17,434 bases of DNA from Nitrosomonas sp. (GTDB lineage Bacteria; Pseudomonadota; Gammaproteobacteria; Burkholderiales; Nitrosomonadaceae). The notes beneath the pieces were generated by a model that worked only from the letters and a program-made list of their open reading frames with translations, was not told where the DNA came from and did no database searches. Shown here piece by piece: positions 1 through 7,261 of this stretch. The position numbers were made by a program, and so were the translations under genes. The first letter of the stretch is position 1, and every line of letters begins with the position of its first letter. Where the stretch lies: the NCBI GenBank assembly GCA_005779435.1, contig SXJH01000087.1:1-17434 (forward strand). The letters are read 5' to 3'.

Positions 1-564
1 AAGGAATTGCTGTTGATTCACAGTTTATCCGGCATGAAGGATCTGGAGAATAAATCCACGCACGACGGATTGACCGGTGCGTATAACCGCACCTATTTCG
101 ACGAAGTGCTGGCGCGCGAATTTCAATTGGCGCAACAAAACAACTTGCCATTGACGATAGCGATGATCGATATCGATCACTTTAAGCGGATAAACGATAC
201 CTATGGCCATGCAGCAGGGGATGCGCTGCTGGTTGCCCTGGTTGAGTCGATTCAAAAGCAAATTCGCCAGGACGATACGTTCAGCCGTTACGGCGGCGAG
301 GAATTTGCGCTGATAATGCCGGGAACACCGCTTGCAGCCGCAAGGAATCTGGTTGCGCGATTAAAAACCGCGATTGCCGGGATTGCCTGCCGTTCCGGCG
401 AAGATCATTTGATACAAGTTACCGTTTCCATCGGCGTTGCCGCTTATCCTGGAAATTCGGCGCGCATCCATCGGCCCAATGATCTGATTCAGGCTGCGGA
501 TACTGCGCTATATGACGCTAAGCGTGCGGGGCGCAATCAAATCAAGGAATGGAGCGAGCAATGA
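1..564 (+). CDS. Diguanylate cyclase, GGDEF domain (3' part; 5' end outside window)
   Basis: This is the C-terminal part of a protein that makes cyclic di-GMP from two GTP. The frame is open from base 1, so the start and any N-terminal sensor lie upstream; the TTG at 7 is just an internal codon. A full GGDEF domain is visible: the DGLTGAYNR entry motif, the MIDIDHFKRINDTYGH nucleotide/metal region, and the catalytic signature RYGGEEF (GGEEF at 292-306). The signature is preceded by RQDD followed by five residues, which is exactly the spacing of the RxxD inhibitory I-site. The cyclase therefore appears active and feedback-inhibited. A second GGDEF gene lies about 3 kb downstream with a similar domain but a different N-terminus. 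Its signal input cannot be judged from this fragment. Confidence 0.93.
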   Translation, partial: KELLLIHSLSGMKDLENKSTHDGLTGAYNRTYFDEVLAREFQLAQQNNLPLTIAMIDIDHFKRINDTYGHAAGDALLVALVESIQKQIRQDDTFSRYGGEEFALIMPGTPLAAARNLVARLKTAIAGIACRSGEDHLIQVTVSIGVAAYPGNSARIHRPNDLIQAADTALYDAKRAGRNQIKEWSEQ

Positions 565-603
565 TTCCATGCGCTTGGATAATTGCCGTTTTCTAATGCA
601 GCG

Positions 604-1434
604 ATGAATCTGATCGTCCAGGGACTGGAGGTTAATAACAGCGACTTGAGAGCGGTGGCGAAACTCGCCCGGGCGGACGGTATTGAACGCATCACCGGCC
701 AGGCTTTCCGATTGACGAACGCGGCGTATTCCGATGAAATCCCCAGGTACTGCGCGGAAGCCGAATTGGATTTCGCATTTGTCGATGCCGAGCGCAAATT
801 GACCGATTTCAAATTGATTGCGATGGATATGGATTCCACGTTGCTGGCGATCGAATCCATCGACGAGATTGCCGATATGCTGCAAATCAAGCCGCAAGTG
901 GCTGCAATTACATTGCAAACCATGCGCGGCGAGATCAGTTTCGAGGAGAGTCTTGCGCGCCGCACTCAATTGCTGAAAGGCTTGCATCAAGACGCTCTGC
1001 AACAAGTGTACGATGAACGTGTGAGGCTCAGTCCGGGCGCGGAAAAAATGCTGCTGCAAGCCAAACAAGCCGGTTTGAAGACCATGGTGATCTCCGGCGG
1101 TTTTACGTTTTTTACCGAGCGAATCAAGGTGAAATTGGGCTTCGATTACGCTGCCGCCAATGTTTTGGCCATTGAGAATCAACACCTGACGGGCGAGGTT
1201 GTCGGGGAAATCATCGGCCGGGAAGGAAAGGCTCGCGTATTGCAGCAAGTTCGCGACGAATTGGGGTTGCAGCGCGAGCACATCATTGCCATCGGCGATG
1301 GCGCCAACGATCTCGGCATGATAGCAGAAGCCGGTGTCGGCATTGCGTATCATGCCAAGCCGATCGTCAAAGCGCATGCGACTTATGCGCTCGATTACGT
1401 CGGCTTGGACGGTGTGATCAATTTATTCAAATAA
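604..1434 (+). CDS. serB: Phosphoserine phosphatase SerB
   Basis: SerB hydrolyses O-phospho-L-serine to serine and phosphate, the last step of serine biosynthesis, in the cytosol. It is an HAD-superfamily enzyme. Motif I is MDMDSTLL, with nucleophile D75 and acid/base D77. Motif II is VISGG. The late motif is AIGDGANDLGMI, followed by GVGIAYHAKPIVKAHA, which is characteristic of SerB. About 70 N-terminal residues form the small regulatory-like extension seen in many proteobacterial SerBs; at 276 aa it is shorter than E. coli SerB (322 aa). The ATG at 604 (MNLIVQG) is preferred because family members begin similarly; an in-frame TTG at 583 would add seven residues and neither has a strong Shine-Dalgarno sequence. 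It lies 39 bp after the diguanylate cyclase gene and converges on the malic enzyme gene. Confidence 0.94.
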   Translation: MNLIVQGLEVNNSDLRAVAKLARADGIERITGQAFRLTNAAYSDEIPRYCAEAELDFAFVDAERKLTDFKLIAMDMDSTLLAIESIDEIADMLQIKPQVAAITLQTMRGEISFEESLARRTQLLKGLHQDALQQVYDERVRLSPGAEKMLLQAKQAGLKTMVISGGFTFFTERIKVKLGFDYAAANVLAIENQHLTGEVVGEIIGREGKARVLQQVRDELGLQREHIIAIGDGANDLGMIAEAGVGIAYHAKPIVKAHATYALDYVGLDGVINLFK

Positions 1435-1439
1435 CAGCG

Positions 1440-1458
1440 GCGGTTTGCGCAAAGCCGC
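1440..1458. terminator. Short hairpin between convergent serB and malic enzyme genes
   Basis: Within the 28-bp convergent gap, GCGGTTT pairs with AAAGCCGC (one G-U wobble) around a short GCGC-containing loop. The position between two 3' ends suits a bidirectional terminator. However, neither side has a T-tract, so intrinsic termination is doubtful. Confidence 0.3.
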
Positions 1459-1462
1459 GTGC

Positions 1463-3076
1463 TCAGTAATCGGGTTCGTACATCAGCGACCTGACGTAAC
1501 CGTTCAAATCCTCCGGCAAGTTCGTAGCCGTCAATCCTTCCCGCTTGGCCACCTGACATACCGCAACCGCAATCGCATGGGATACTTCGCGTACTCGCGG
1601 CAATGCCGGATAAACCGCACCGTCGCCGATTTCTTGTTCGCTGACGATATTTGCCAAAATCCGCGCGGCTGCCAAGAACATGCTTTGCGTGACCAGCCGG
1701 GCATCGCTTGCATAAACGCCCAGACCGATGCCGGGGAAAATATACGCATTGTTTCCCTGCGACGACTTAAACACCCGGTTGCCGTACTGCACGGGGGCAA
1801 ACGGGCTGCCGCTGGCAAAAATAACGCGCCCGTCGCTCCAACGATAGGCTTGCTCTGCCGTGCATTCGGTGTGCGAAGTCGGGTTCGATAGCGCGATAAT
1901 CACCGGCCGGTCGTTGACGGCGGCCATTTTGCGCACGACGGCTTCGGTGAAGGTTCCGGCGACGCCGGTTGCGCCGATCAGCACATCCGGTTTGATTGCT
2001 TCAATGGCGTCGGTAAAGCTGCAAGCGGCGTGTTCATGCGCATACGCTTTGACGCGCGGCTTGATATTTTCGCTGGCGGCGGTCAGCAATCCTTTGCGGT
2101 CGATGAACCAAAGCCGTTTTTGCGCGGCGACTTTAGTCAATCCGGTTGCGCAAAACGCATCGACGATGAGTTCCGCAGCGCCGCTTGCGGCAGAACCCGC
2201 TCCCAGAAACATGATGTTAAGATCGCGAAAATTTTTTCCCGTGATGCGGCAGGAGCTGTAAATGCCTGCCAGGGTGACCGCAGCAGTGCCTTGGATATCG
2301 TCGTTGAAACAGCGAACGGTATCCTGATAGCGTTCGAGAAACTCGAATGCGTGCGGTGTCAGAAAATCTTCGAATTGGATCAATGCGCGCGGAAAACGCT
2401 GCCGCACTGCATGCACAAATTCATCCACCAACGACCGGTAAGCATCGTCGGCGATTCTCGGATGCGGGTAGCCGAGATACAGCGGATCTTCGCGAATCGG
2501 CAAATTGTTGGTGCCGACATCGAGCATGACCGGCATGCATTGCGCCGGATCGATACCGGCGCAAGCGACGTACAGCGCGACCTTGCCGATCGGGATTCCC
2601 ATACCGTTGGCGCCGAGATCGCCCAGACCTAAAATACGCTCGCCATCCGTAACCACGATGACGCGAATATCTTCTTCCGGCCAATTTTTTAGAATGGCGG
2701 CAATGTCGCCGCGATCTTCCGGCGTGATATAAAACCCTTGCGGTTTTCTGAAAATATGCGCGAATTCCTTGCATGCTTCGCCGACGGTCGGGGTGTACAC
2801 CAGCGGCATGATTTCTTCGATATGGTCGATCATGGTGCGGTAGAAAAGCCGCTGATTGCGCTCCAGCAATGCGTTGAGAAAAATGTATTTTTCGATGGCG
2901 CTGCTTTTTGCGCGCAAGCTGCCCAGCACACGGTCGATCTGTTTGCCGATACCGGCAACATCGTAAGGCAGCAATCCGCGCAATCCGTAAAGTTCGCGCT
3001 CTTCGCGGGTAAATCCGGTCGATTTGGTTTGCGCCGGATCGATCAATAGCGCTTTGCCGCGTAAATTTTTTATCAT
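1463..3076 (-). CDS. NAD-dependent malic enzyme (malate dehydrogenase, oxaloacetate-decarboxylating)
   Basis: This enzyme oxidatively decarboxylates L-malate to pyruvate and CO2, linking the TCA cycle to pyruvate. At 537 aa it matches the long malic enzyme class (E. coli MaeA/SfcA and the eukaryotic enzymes), not the short MaeB type. Visible motifs are LYGLRGLLP near residue 30, PLVYTPTVGEACK with catalytic Tyr94, GLGDLGANGMGIPIGK with Lys165, metal ligands E236/D237 in QFEDF and D260 in NDDIQGTAA, the nucleotide-binding GAGSAASG loop (292-299), and ALSNPTSHTECT. The ATG at 3076 has an AGGAGA Shine-Dalgarno sequence about 8 nt upstream (complement of 3085-3090). It is transcribed divergently from the haemoglobin gene and convergently with serB. 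NAD rather than NADP use is inferred from class membership only. Confidence 0.94.
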   Translation of the reverse strand: MIKNLRGKALLIDPAQTKSTGFTREERELYGLRGLLPYDVAGIGKQIDRVLGSLRAKSSAIEKYIFLNALLERNQRLFYRTMIDHIEEIMPLVYTPTVGEACKEFAHIFRKPQGFYITPEDRGDIAAILKNWPEEDIRVIVVTDGERILGLGDLGANGMGIPIGKVALYVACAGIDPAQCMPVMLDVGTNNLPIREDPLYLGYPHPRIADDAYRSLVDEFVHAVRQRFPRALIQFEDFLTPHAFEFLERYQDTVRCFNDDIQGTAAVTLAGIYSSCRITGKNFRDLNIMFLGAGSAASGAAELIVDAFCATGLTKVAAQKRLWFIDRKGLLTAASENIKPRVKAYAHEHAACSFTDAIEAIKPDVLIGATGVAGTFTEAVVRKMAAVNDRPVIIALSNPTSHTECTAEQAYRWSDGRVIFASGSPFAPVQYGNRVFKSSQGNNAYIFPGIGLGVYASDARLVTQSMFLAAARILANIVSEQEIGDGAVYPALPRVREVSHAIAVAVCQVAKREGLTATNLPEDLNGYVRSLMYEPDY

Positions 3077-3151
3077 CGAAGCGATCTCCTGAGAATCTAA
3101 ATGGTCATACGGTTATCGTTGCGATTTCGAACGATCCGGGAAAATCCCCGG

Positions 3152-3179
3152 TTGGACAATCCGGATAGCGAAAGATAAA
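3152..3179 (+). promoter_or_regulatory. Possible sigma70-type promoter for the haemoglobin gene
   Basis: TTGGAC (3152-3157) and GATAAA (3174-3179) are separated by 16 bp in the 186-bp divergent spacer between the malic enzyme and haemoglobin genes. Both boxes are imperfect, so this is a candidate only. No FNR-type or other recognisable operator was seen in the spacer. Confidence 0.27.
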
Positions 3180-3262
3180 CTTATTCGTGTTTATCGTGCT
3201 TCCGAGTTTTTTATCCGAGAAGTTTTTAGTCAATCGTTTTATGAGGCCATCTGAACAAAATC

Positions 3263-3694
3263 ATGAGTCAATCACCGTTTTCAATGCCGGATCCCGGTTT
3301 ATATACCGAAGAAGAAGTAGCGCAATTAGTCCACGCATTTTATGCCAAAGCCAGAAAAGATCCAGGACTGGGACCGATTTTCGAAGCGCATGTAATCGAC
3401 TGGGATGCGCATTTTGTGCAAATGACCAATTTCTGGTCCGCGCAACTGCGCGGCACCAGCCGGTTTCGCGGCGCACCGATGCCCAAGCATATCGCATTAC
3501 CCGATTTGACCGCCGAATTGTTTGAGCGCTGGCTTCAGCTTTTCCGGCAGACGACCGAGGAATTGGGAAATCCGAATTTGCAGCAGCATGCCAACGCCAT
3601 CGCTTCCTTTATCGCAACCCGGTTGTGGCAGGGTTATCAAATGAGCAATTATCCGGACAAACAGCCGGTGGCGTTGCGTATCGCTCAATTTTAG
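3263..3694 (+). CDS. Group III truncated haemoglobin
   Basis: This is a small haem protein of the 2-on-2 globin fold, group III (type P), as in Campylobacter jejuni Ctb. The group signature is clear: FYAKARKDPGLGPIF near residues 26-40, DWDAHF, MTNFWSAQLRGTSRFRGAPM, KHIALPDL and RWLQLF. By alignment in my head to Ctb, Tyr27 is B10, His50 is E7, His76 is the proximal F8 haem ligand and Trp90 is G8, so all key haem-pocket residues are present. Group III proteins are linked to oxygen or nitric oxide handling; the role here is not shown by sequence. NO detoxification would make sense in an ammonia oxidiser, but that is inference. A diguanylate cyclase starts 9 bp downstream, suggesting co-transcription. 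The Shine-Dalgarno sequence at the ATG is weak. Confidence 0.93.
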   Translation: MSQSPFSMPDPGLYTEEEVAQLVHAFYAKARKDPGLGPIFEAHVIDWDAHFVQMTNFWSAQLRGTSRFRGAPMPKHIALPDLTAELFERWLQLFRQTTEELGNPNLQQHANAIASFIATRLWQGYQMSNYPDKQPVALRIAQF

Positions 3695-3703
3695 AGCCTT
3701 ATA

Positions 3704-5356
3704 TTGAAAAGTATCAAAAGCAAGATCATTGTTTTTTCTGTCCTGGCAACATTGATCCCTTCATTGGGATTGGGTGTGCTGTCATTTCAACAGAACGAAA
3801 CCATGATCGGCGAAAATGTGACCCGCGAACTGCGCGCGCTTGCTCATTACGCAAGCCGGGAACTGGATTTGTGGATTAAAGAGCAAACTCTGGCGGCACG
3901 CGAACTTGCAACATCCAGAATGTTGATCGATGGATTATCGATAGAAAAACAAGCGCAAAAAAATAAACAACCGGCTCAGCAGCAAGCGCTGAATCTTTAT
4001 CTGAAGTCTGTGCATAAACATCTTGACACTGTTTTGGAGCTTACGGTCATTGATGCAAGCGGAAACTTCGTCGCCAGCAATGTGGATTCGCCGGTCTTCT
4101 CGACACTCGCCTCAGATTGGGCGGAACAAGTGACAGCACAAGGCGAGATGGTTTTGCCGCCGCACTGGAATGCGCAGCATGCAGCCGCGATATTGAGTAT
4201 TTCAGTGCCGGTTTTGTCGGCGGATGATTTTGTGTTGGGCGCACTGATCGTAACCTTCGATATGCGCAATATTCAACCGAACTTGAAAGACAAAGTGAAA
4301 TCGCCGCCCGGCGATGTTTTGCTATTGGATAGCCTTGGGTATGTCATGTTGACGAGCGGCGTATCGGCGTCCGATAGCCGTCAGCCCATGTTGCTGGACA
4401 CGGATACCGTCAAAAAATTGCTGAAAAACCCGGGAGGATATGAGGTTTTCTTCAATCCGCAGCAAGAAAAGATAGCGGGATTGGCGTATATGTCGGAGAA
4501 AATACCGGTTACGATCATTGCGAACAAAAGCCATAAATCGATTTACGATGCATGGCAGCAGCAGCGTAACTTATTCATAGGGCTAATTTGCGTTATCTTA
4601 CTGCTGGTTACATTCACCGCCTTTCGCATGAGTCATACGATTGTCATTGCACTGCAACGGTTGATCGATGCGACGCAAAAAATTGTGAACGGCGATTTAA
4701 ACGTTACGCTAACGCATTCGCAAAGCGATGAGATTGGTCAGTTGACACGCATGTTCAATCAAATGACCGATCGATTGCGGCAGAACCAAGTTGAAATTTC
4801 CGCCGCCAGCACCGCTATGCAAAAAAAGAACCGGCAATTGGCGCAATTGTCCGTAACCGACGGTCTGACCGGTTTGTATAACCGCAATAAACTGAACGCC
4901 ATTATTGTCGACCAATTAGCACGCTACAAGCGAAATAAGCGCGCATTCGGGGTATTGATGATCGATATCGATCACTTTAAAACCTTGAATGACGGTTTCG
5001 GGCATGTAATGGGCGATGAGATTATCGTGGCAGTGGCCAAAAAAATATCGCAATCGATTCGGAGTATTGATTTTGCGGCTCGCTATGGCGGCGACGAGTT
5101 TGTTATTATCCTCGCTGAATCGTCTGTCGCCGATGCTGTTAGAACCGCCGAGCGTATACGAAAGAAGGTAGCGGCAGTGCGGTGCGGTGCTGAAGAAAGC
5201 GCATTCCAAGTCACGCTCAGCATCGGTGCGATCCAAAGCGAGCCTGGGGATAGCTCGCTGACAATCCTGCTGTCCCGCGTGGATGGCGCTTTGTATGAAG
5301 CAAAACGCGCCGGGCGCGATCAAGTCTTTAGCATCAAGCCGCAGGAAACTGTCTGA
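3704..5356 (+). CDS. Membrane sensor diguanylate cyclase (periplasmic sensor-HAMP-GGDEF)
   Basis: The 550-aa protein has an N-terminal membrane helix (about 7-28), a periplasmic sensor region (about 30-285, Cache-like in size and position), and a second helix (about 290-310). A HAMP linker follows (about 312-365, with NGDLN and SDEIGQLTRMFNQM), then a short helical linker and a GGDEF domain (about 382-545). The catalytic signature GGDEF is at 462-466, with an RSID I-site at 453-456, five residues upstream. It should synthesise c-di-GMP in response to an extracytoplasmic signal and be product-inhibited. The start is TTG at 3704; it is chosen because it is followed by a basic n-region and membrane helix, and because the haemoglobin stop region provides a weak TAGAG ribosome-binding site. 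The only odd point is the rare start codon. No EAL domain is present. Confidence 0.93.
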   Translation: MKSIKSKIIVFSVLATLIPSLGLGVLSFQQNETMIGENVTRELRALAHYASRELDLWIKEQTLAARELATSRMLIDGLSIEKQAQKNKQPAQQQALNLYLKSVHKHLDTVLELTVIDASGNFVASNVDSPVFSTLASDWAEQVTAQGEMVLPPHWNAQHAAAILSISVPVLSADDFVLGALIVTFDMRNIQPNLKDKVKSPPGDVLLLDSLGYVMLTSGVSASDSRQPMLLDTDTVKKLLKNPGGYEVFFNPQQEKIAGLAYMSEKIPVTIIANKSHKSIYDAWQQQRNLFIGLICVILLLVTFTAFRMSHTIVIALQRLIDATQKIVNGDLNVTLTHSQSDEIGQLTRMFNQMTDRLRQNQVEISAASTAMQKKNRQLAQLSVTDGLTGLYNRNKLNAIIVDQLARYKRNKRAFGVLMIDIDHFKTLNDGFGHVMGDEIIVAVAKKISQSIRSIDFAARYGGDEFVIILAESSVADAVRTAERIRKKVAAVRCGAEESAFQVTLSIGAIQSEPGDSSLTILLSRVDGALYEAKRAGRDQVFSIKPQETV

Positions 5357-5405
5357 TCTGCCACAAAACCGCTGTATATCGAACTTGCGACGATTTACGA
5401 ATTTA

Positions 5406-5540
5406 TTAGGTACACGCCGAATAATTCGGCAAACGAGATGAAGCACAAGGCGCACGGAACGCAAGCAGCCGAGACCTATCGACAAATAGGCGGGGGAACG
5501 ATTCGCTCGTACAGCCACAATAAATCAGCGTTTCCCTTAG
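5406..5540. mobile_element. MITE-like non-autonomous element, copy A, with TTAG flanking duplication
   Basis: Reading the - strand, the element begins GGGAAACGCTGATTTATT and ends AATTATTCGGCGTGTAC, so its ends are imperfect inverted repeats. The two copies of TTAG at 5406-5409 and 5537-5540 form a perfect 4-bp direct repeat. The interior (5410-5536, 127 bp) matches copy B near 13254-13397 in opposite orientation, including shared blocks GGCTGTACGAGCGAATCG and GCGTTCCGTGCGCCT; copy A lacks about 17-20 bp of the middle. No convincing reading frame is shared. CTAA/TTAG fits the YTAR target known for IS5-group insertion sequences, so an IS5-like transposase elsewhere in the genome may mobilise it. 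The family identity is inference. Confidence 0.72.
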
Positions 5541-6352
5541 TTTGCGACTTGCTCGAGCATGGTATTCAGAATCCAACCTTCGCTGTCATGAGCCTGTACG
5601 CGAAACCACGATCCCTGGCTTGCAATGGCTGTTACCGCAGCGCCCTTTTTCAAAGTAACCAAAACTTTTGCCTGATTACTGGGCGCATTGCGCAGGTGGG
5701 CGGCCGATCTGGTGAAAAACTTGATCGGGGTAAGCAATTGAAGCGACATGTTGTTTTCGACATTGACCCTGTTTCGCTCTGTGCCGGTTAGCGTGCCGAT
5801 TAAGTATCTTGCTTGGGATACATAATTCATGGCGGTGGCGTATTGATCTTTTTCGTACAGCCTGGACGCGGCTTCAATCAGGTGTTGCGCTTGAATTTTT
5901 ATGATGCGCTCGTTGGCGGGAATTTTGATGCGTTCCAGTTGCGCGAGCGCCACTTCCGTTTCGGCAATCGCTGAGGCGGTTCCGGGCTTGGTGGCTAACC
6001 GATGCAATTTTACTTGCGCTTGCGTTGCTTCTTTATTGACTTCGCGTAATGTTTGCGCTTGGTTTTGCTGCTTGATTTGTTGATTTTTGATCAATTCGTC
6101 CTTTTCCACCACGATTTGTTCCAAACGAGCAATTTGATTTCTTAAATTTTCGAGCTCATGCGCTGTCGCCGGTGTTTCCGGATTGACCGGAGGCGGCACG
6201 ATTTCTTGAGAAGCGCATCCGGCAAGAACAAAGACAAAAAGAACGGCAAACAACCGGCTGAACAAAAAATACAGGCGATTGATCAAAAGGTGTAGGCCGG
6301 CAAGTAAGAATGATTTCATCTTTTTTTCGTTGTGTATGACACGATACAGCAT
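5537..6352 (-). CDS. Lipoprotein with coiled coil and C-terminal SH3-like domain
   Basis: This is a predicted lipoprotein of unknown role. The N-terminus has a basic stretch, a long hydrophobic segment and a lipobox, LAGC, with lipidation Cys46. Then comes a Pro-rich linker, a Gln/Lys/Glu-rich coiled coil (about 63-125), a helical middle (about 130-200), and a bacterial SH3-like domain (about 209-266: LRNAPSNQAKVLVTLKKG, GSWFRV, GWILNTML). Such domains often bind peptidoglycan or peptides in the cell envelope. The ATG at 6352 has GGAG nine bases upstream; an internal ATG (residue 12, at 6319) would give a more normal signal-peptide length of 35 residues, but has a weaker ribosome site. The stop codon TAA lies within the TTAG/CTAA target duplication of mobile element copy A. 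Divergent from the DUF4126 gene. Confidence 0.85.
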   Translation of the reverse strand: MLYRVIHNEKKMKSFLLAGLHLLINRLYFLFSRLFAVLFVFVLAGCASQEIVPPPVNPETPATAHELENLRNQIARLEQIVVEKDELIKNQQIKQQNQAQTLREVNKEATQAQVKLHRLATKPGTASAIAETEVALAQLERIKIPANERIIKIQAQHLIEAASRLYEKDQYATAMNYVSQARYLIGTLTGTERNRVNVENNMSLQLLTPIKFFTRSAAHLRNAPSNQAKVLVTLKKGAAVTAIASQGSWFRVQAHDSEGWILNTMLEQVAN

Positions 6353-6420
6353 AACACTTAACTCCGAAGTATTTTATCCGTTTCTATGAGACATACGGAA
6401 CAAGAATGATAAACTGAACC

Positions 6421-6436
6421 GAACCCTCATGGGTTC
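6421..6436. repeat. Inverted repeat upstream of the DUF4126 gene
   Basis: GAACCC and GGGTTC form a 6-bp inverted repeat around a 4-base loop in the 139-bp divergent spacer between the SH3 lipoprotein and DUF4126 genes. A run of T lies eight bases later. It may be an operator, a leader hairpin or chance. Confidence 0.3.
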
Positions 6437-6461
6437 ATCCCGATTTTTCTACTCGATAGTA

Positions 6462-6467
6462 TTGACA
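6462..6467 (+). promoter_or_regulatory. Consensus -35-like TTGACA upstream of the DUF4126-earP-efp run
   Basis: A perfect TTGACA sits 25 bp before the DUF4126 start codon. No good -10 box lies at the usual 16-18 bp, because that would fall at the start codon itself, so a leaderless or near-leaderless transcript or a chance match are both possible. Confidence 0.2.
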
Positions 6468-6491
6468 CAAATTAAATAAAGCAATTCAACC

Positions 6492-7253
6492 ATGGAAACC
6501 TACGAAACGCTATTGGCGACGCTTGCTTTGATGATGGGAGCATCTTGGGCGAGCGGCATTAATTTGTACGCAGTCTTGTTGGTGCTGGGATTGGGCGGAT
6601 CGACCGGGCATATCAGTTTGCCCGCCGAGTTGTCGGTGTTGCAGGATCCGTTGATTATCGGCGCTGCGGGTGTAATGTACGCAGTCGAATTTTTTATGGA
6701 TAAGATTCCGGGGTTGGATTCGGTATGGGATTCGATTCATACTTTCGTTCGTATCCCGGCAGGCGCCATGCTGGCGGCAGGAGCGGTCGGCGATGTTACA
6801 CCGGCGCTCGAAATTGCCGCCGGTATTTTGGGCGGCGGCATCGCGGCGACGAGCCATGCGACCAAAGCGGGTACGCGGTTATTGATCAACACGTCGCCCG
6901 AACCTTTCACCAATTGGTCCGCTTCTTTTTCGGGCGACGTGTTGGTGCTTTCCGGACTCTGGGCCGCTTTGAAACAACCCGAGTTATTCCTGGTGCTATT
7001 TGCCGTTTTTATGGCAATTGCCATTTGGGTGCTGCCCAAACTGTGGTATTTGATTAAAACGCTGCTGGCTAAAATCGGCACGTTTTTCGGCATGAACGTA
7101 GCGCAACCGGCGGCAAGCGCGGCGGAACATACGGCCGGGCATGATCCGATTTCCGCCTTGGAAAGGCTGCAACACCTGCGAGATAAAGGTGCGCTGACCG
7201 AGCAGGAATTCGAACAGCAAAAAAATAAAATCCTCAACGGCAGACCGCAATAA
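6492..7253 (+). CDS. DUF4126 membrane protein with C-terminal SHOCT domain
   Basis: This is a 253-aa integral membrane protein of unknown function. The first 190 or so residues match the DUF4126 family by pattern: an N-terminal hydrophobic segment with ASGINLYAVLLVLGL, then FFMDKIPGLDSVWDSIHTFVRIPAGA, Gly/Ala-rich helices (GILGGGIAATSHATKAGTR) and TSPEPFTNWSASFSGD. A hydrophobic segment at about 160-190 follows. The tail, residues about 220-250 (DPISALERLQHLRDKGALT), is a SHOCT-type short helical domain often found at protein ends and thought to mediate oligomerisation. The gene ends 8 bp before earP on the same strand, so it is probably co-transcribed with earP and efp; whether it has any part in EF-P function is unknown. 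There is no clear Shine-Dalgarno sequence before the ATG. Confidence 0.88.
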   Translation: METYETLLATLALMMGASWASGINLYAVLLVLGLGGSTGHISLPAELSVLQDPLIIGAAGVMYAVEFFMDKIPGLDSVWDSIHTFVRIPAGAMLAAGAVGDVTPALEIAAGILGGGIAATSHATKAGTRLLINTSPEPFTNWSASFSGDVLVLSGLWAALKQPELFLVLFAVFMAIAIWVLPKLWYLIKTLLAKIGTFFGMNVAQPAASAAEHTAGHDPISALERLQHLRDKGALTEQEFEQQKNKILNGRPQ

Positions 7254-7261
7254 ACGGCGTT

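Noticed and set aside
583..603. TTG start for serB seven codons upstream of ATG 604
   Set aside because: No better ribosome site than ATG 604, and the extra residues MPFSNAA are not SerB-like.
2030..2632. 200-codon open frame on + strand, opposite the malic enzyme
   Set aside because: It mirrors a strongly conserved gene on the other strand, has no recognisable domain or ribosome site, and is a by-product of codon bias.
5357..5405. Possible terminator or small RNA after the diguanylate cyclase
   Set aside because: No stable hairpin with a T-run and no promoter-like pair was recognised in this short stretch.
4916..5518. 200-codon open frame on - strand opposite the GGDEF domain and running from mobile element copy A
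   Set aside because: Most of it is antisense to a confident diguanylate cyclase gene; its N-terminal part lies in the repeat.
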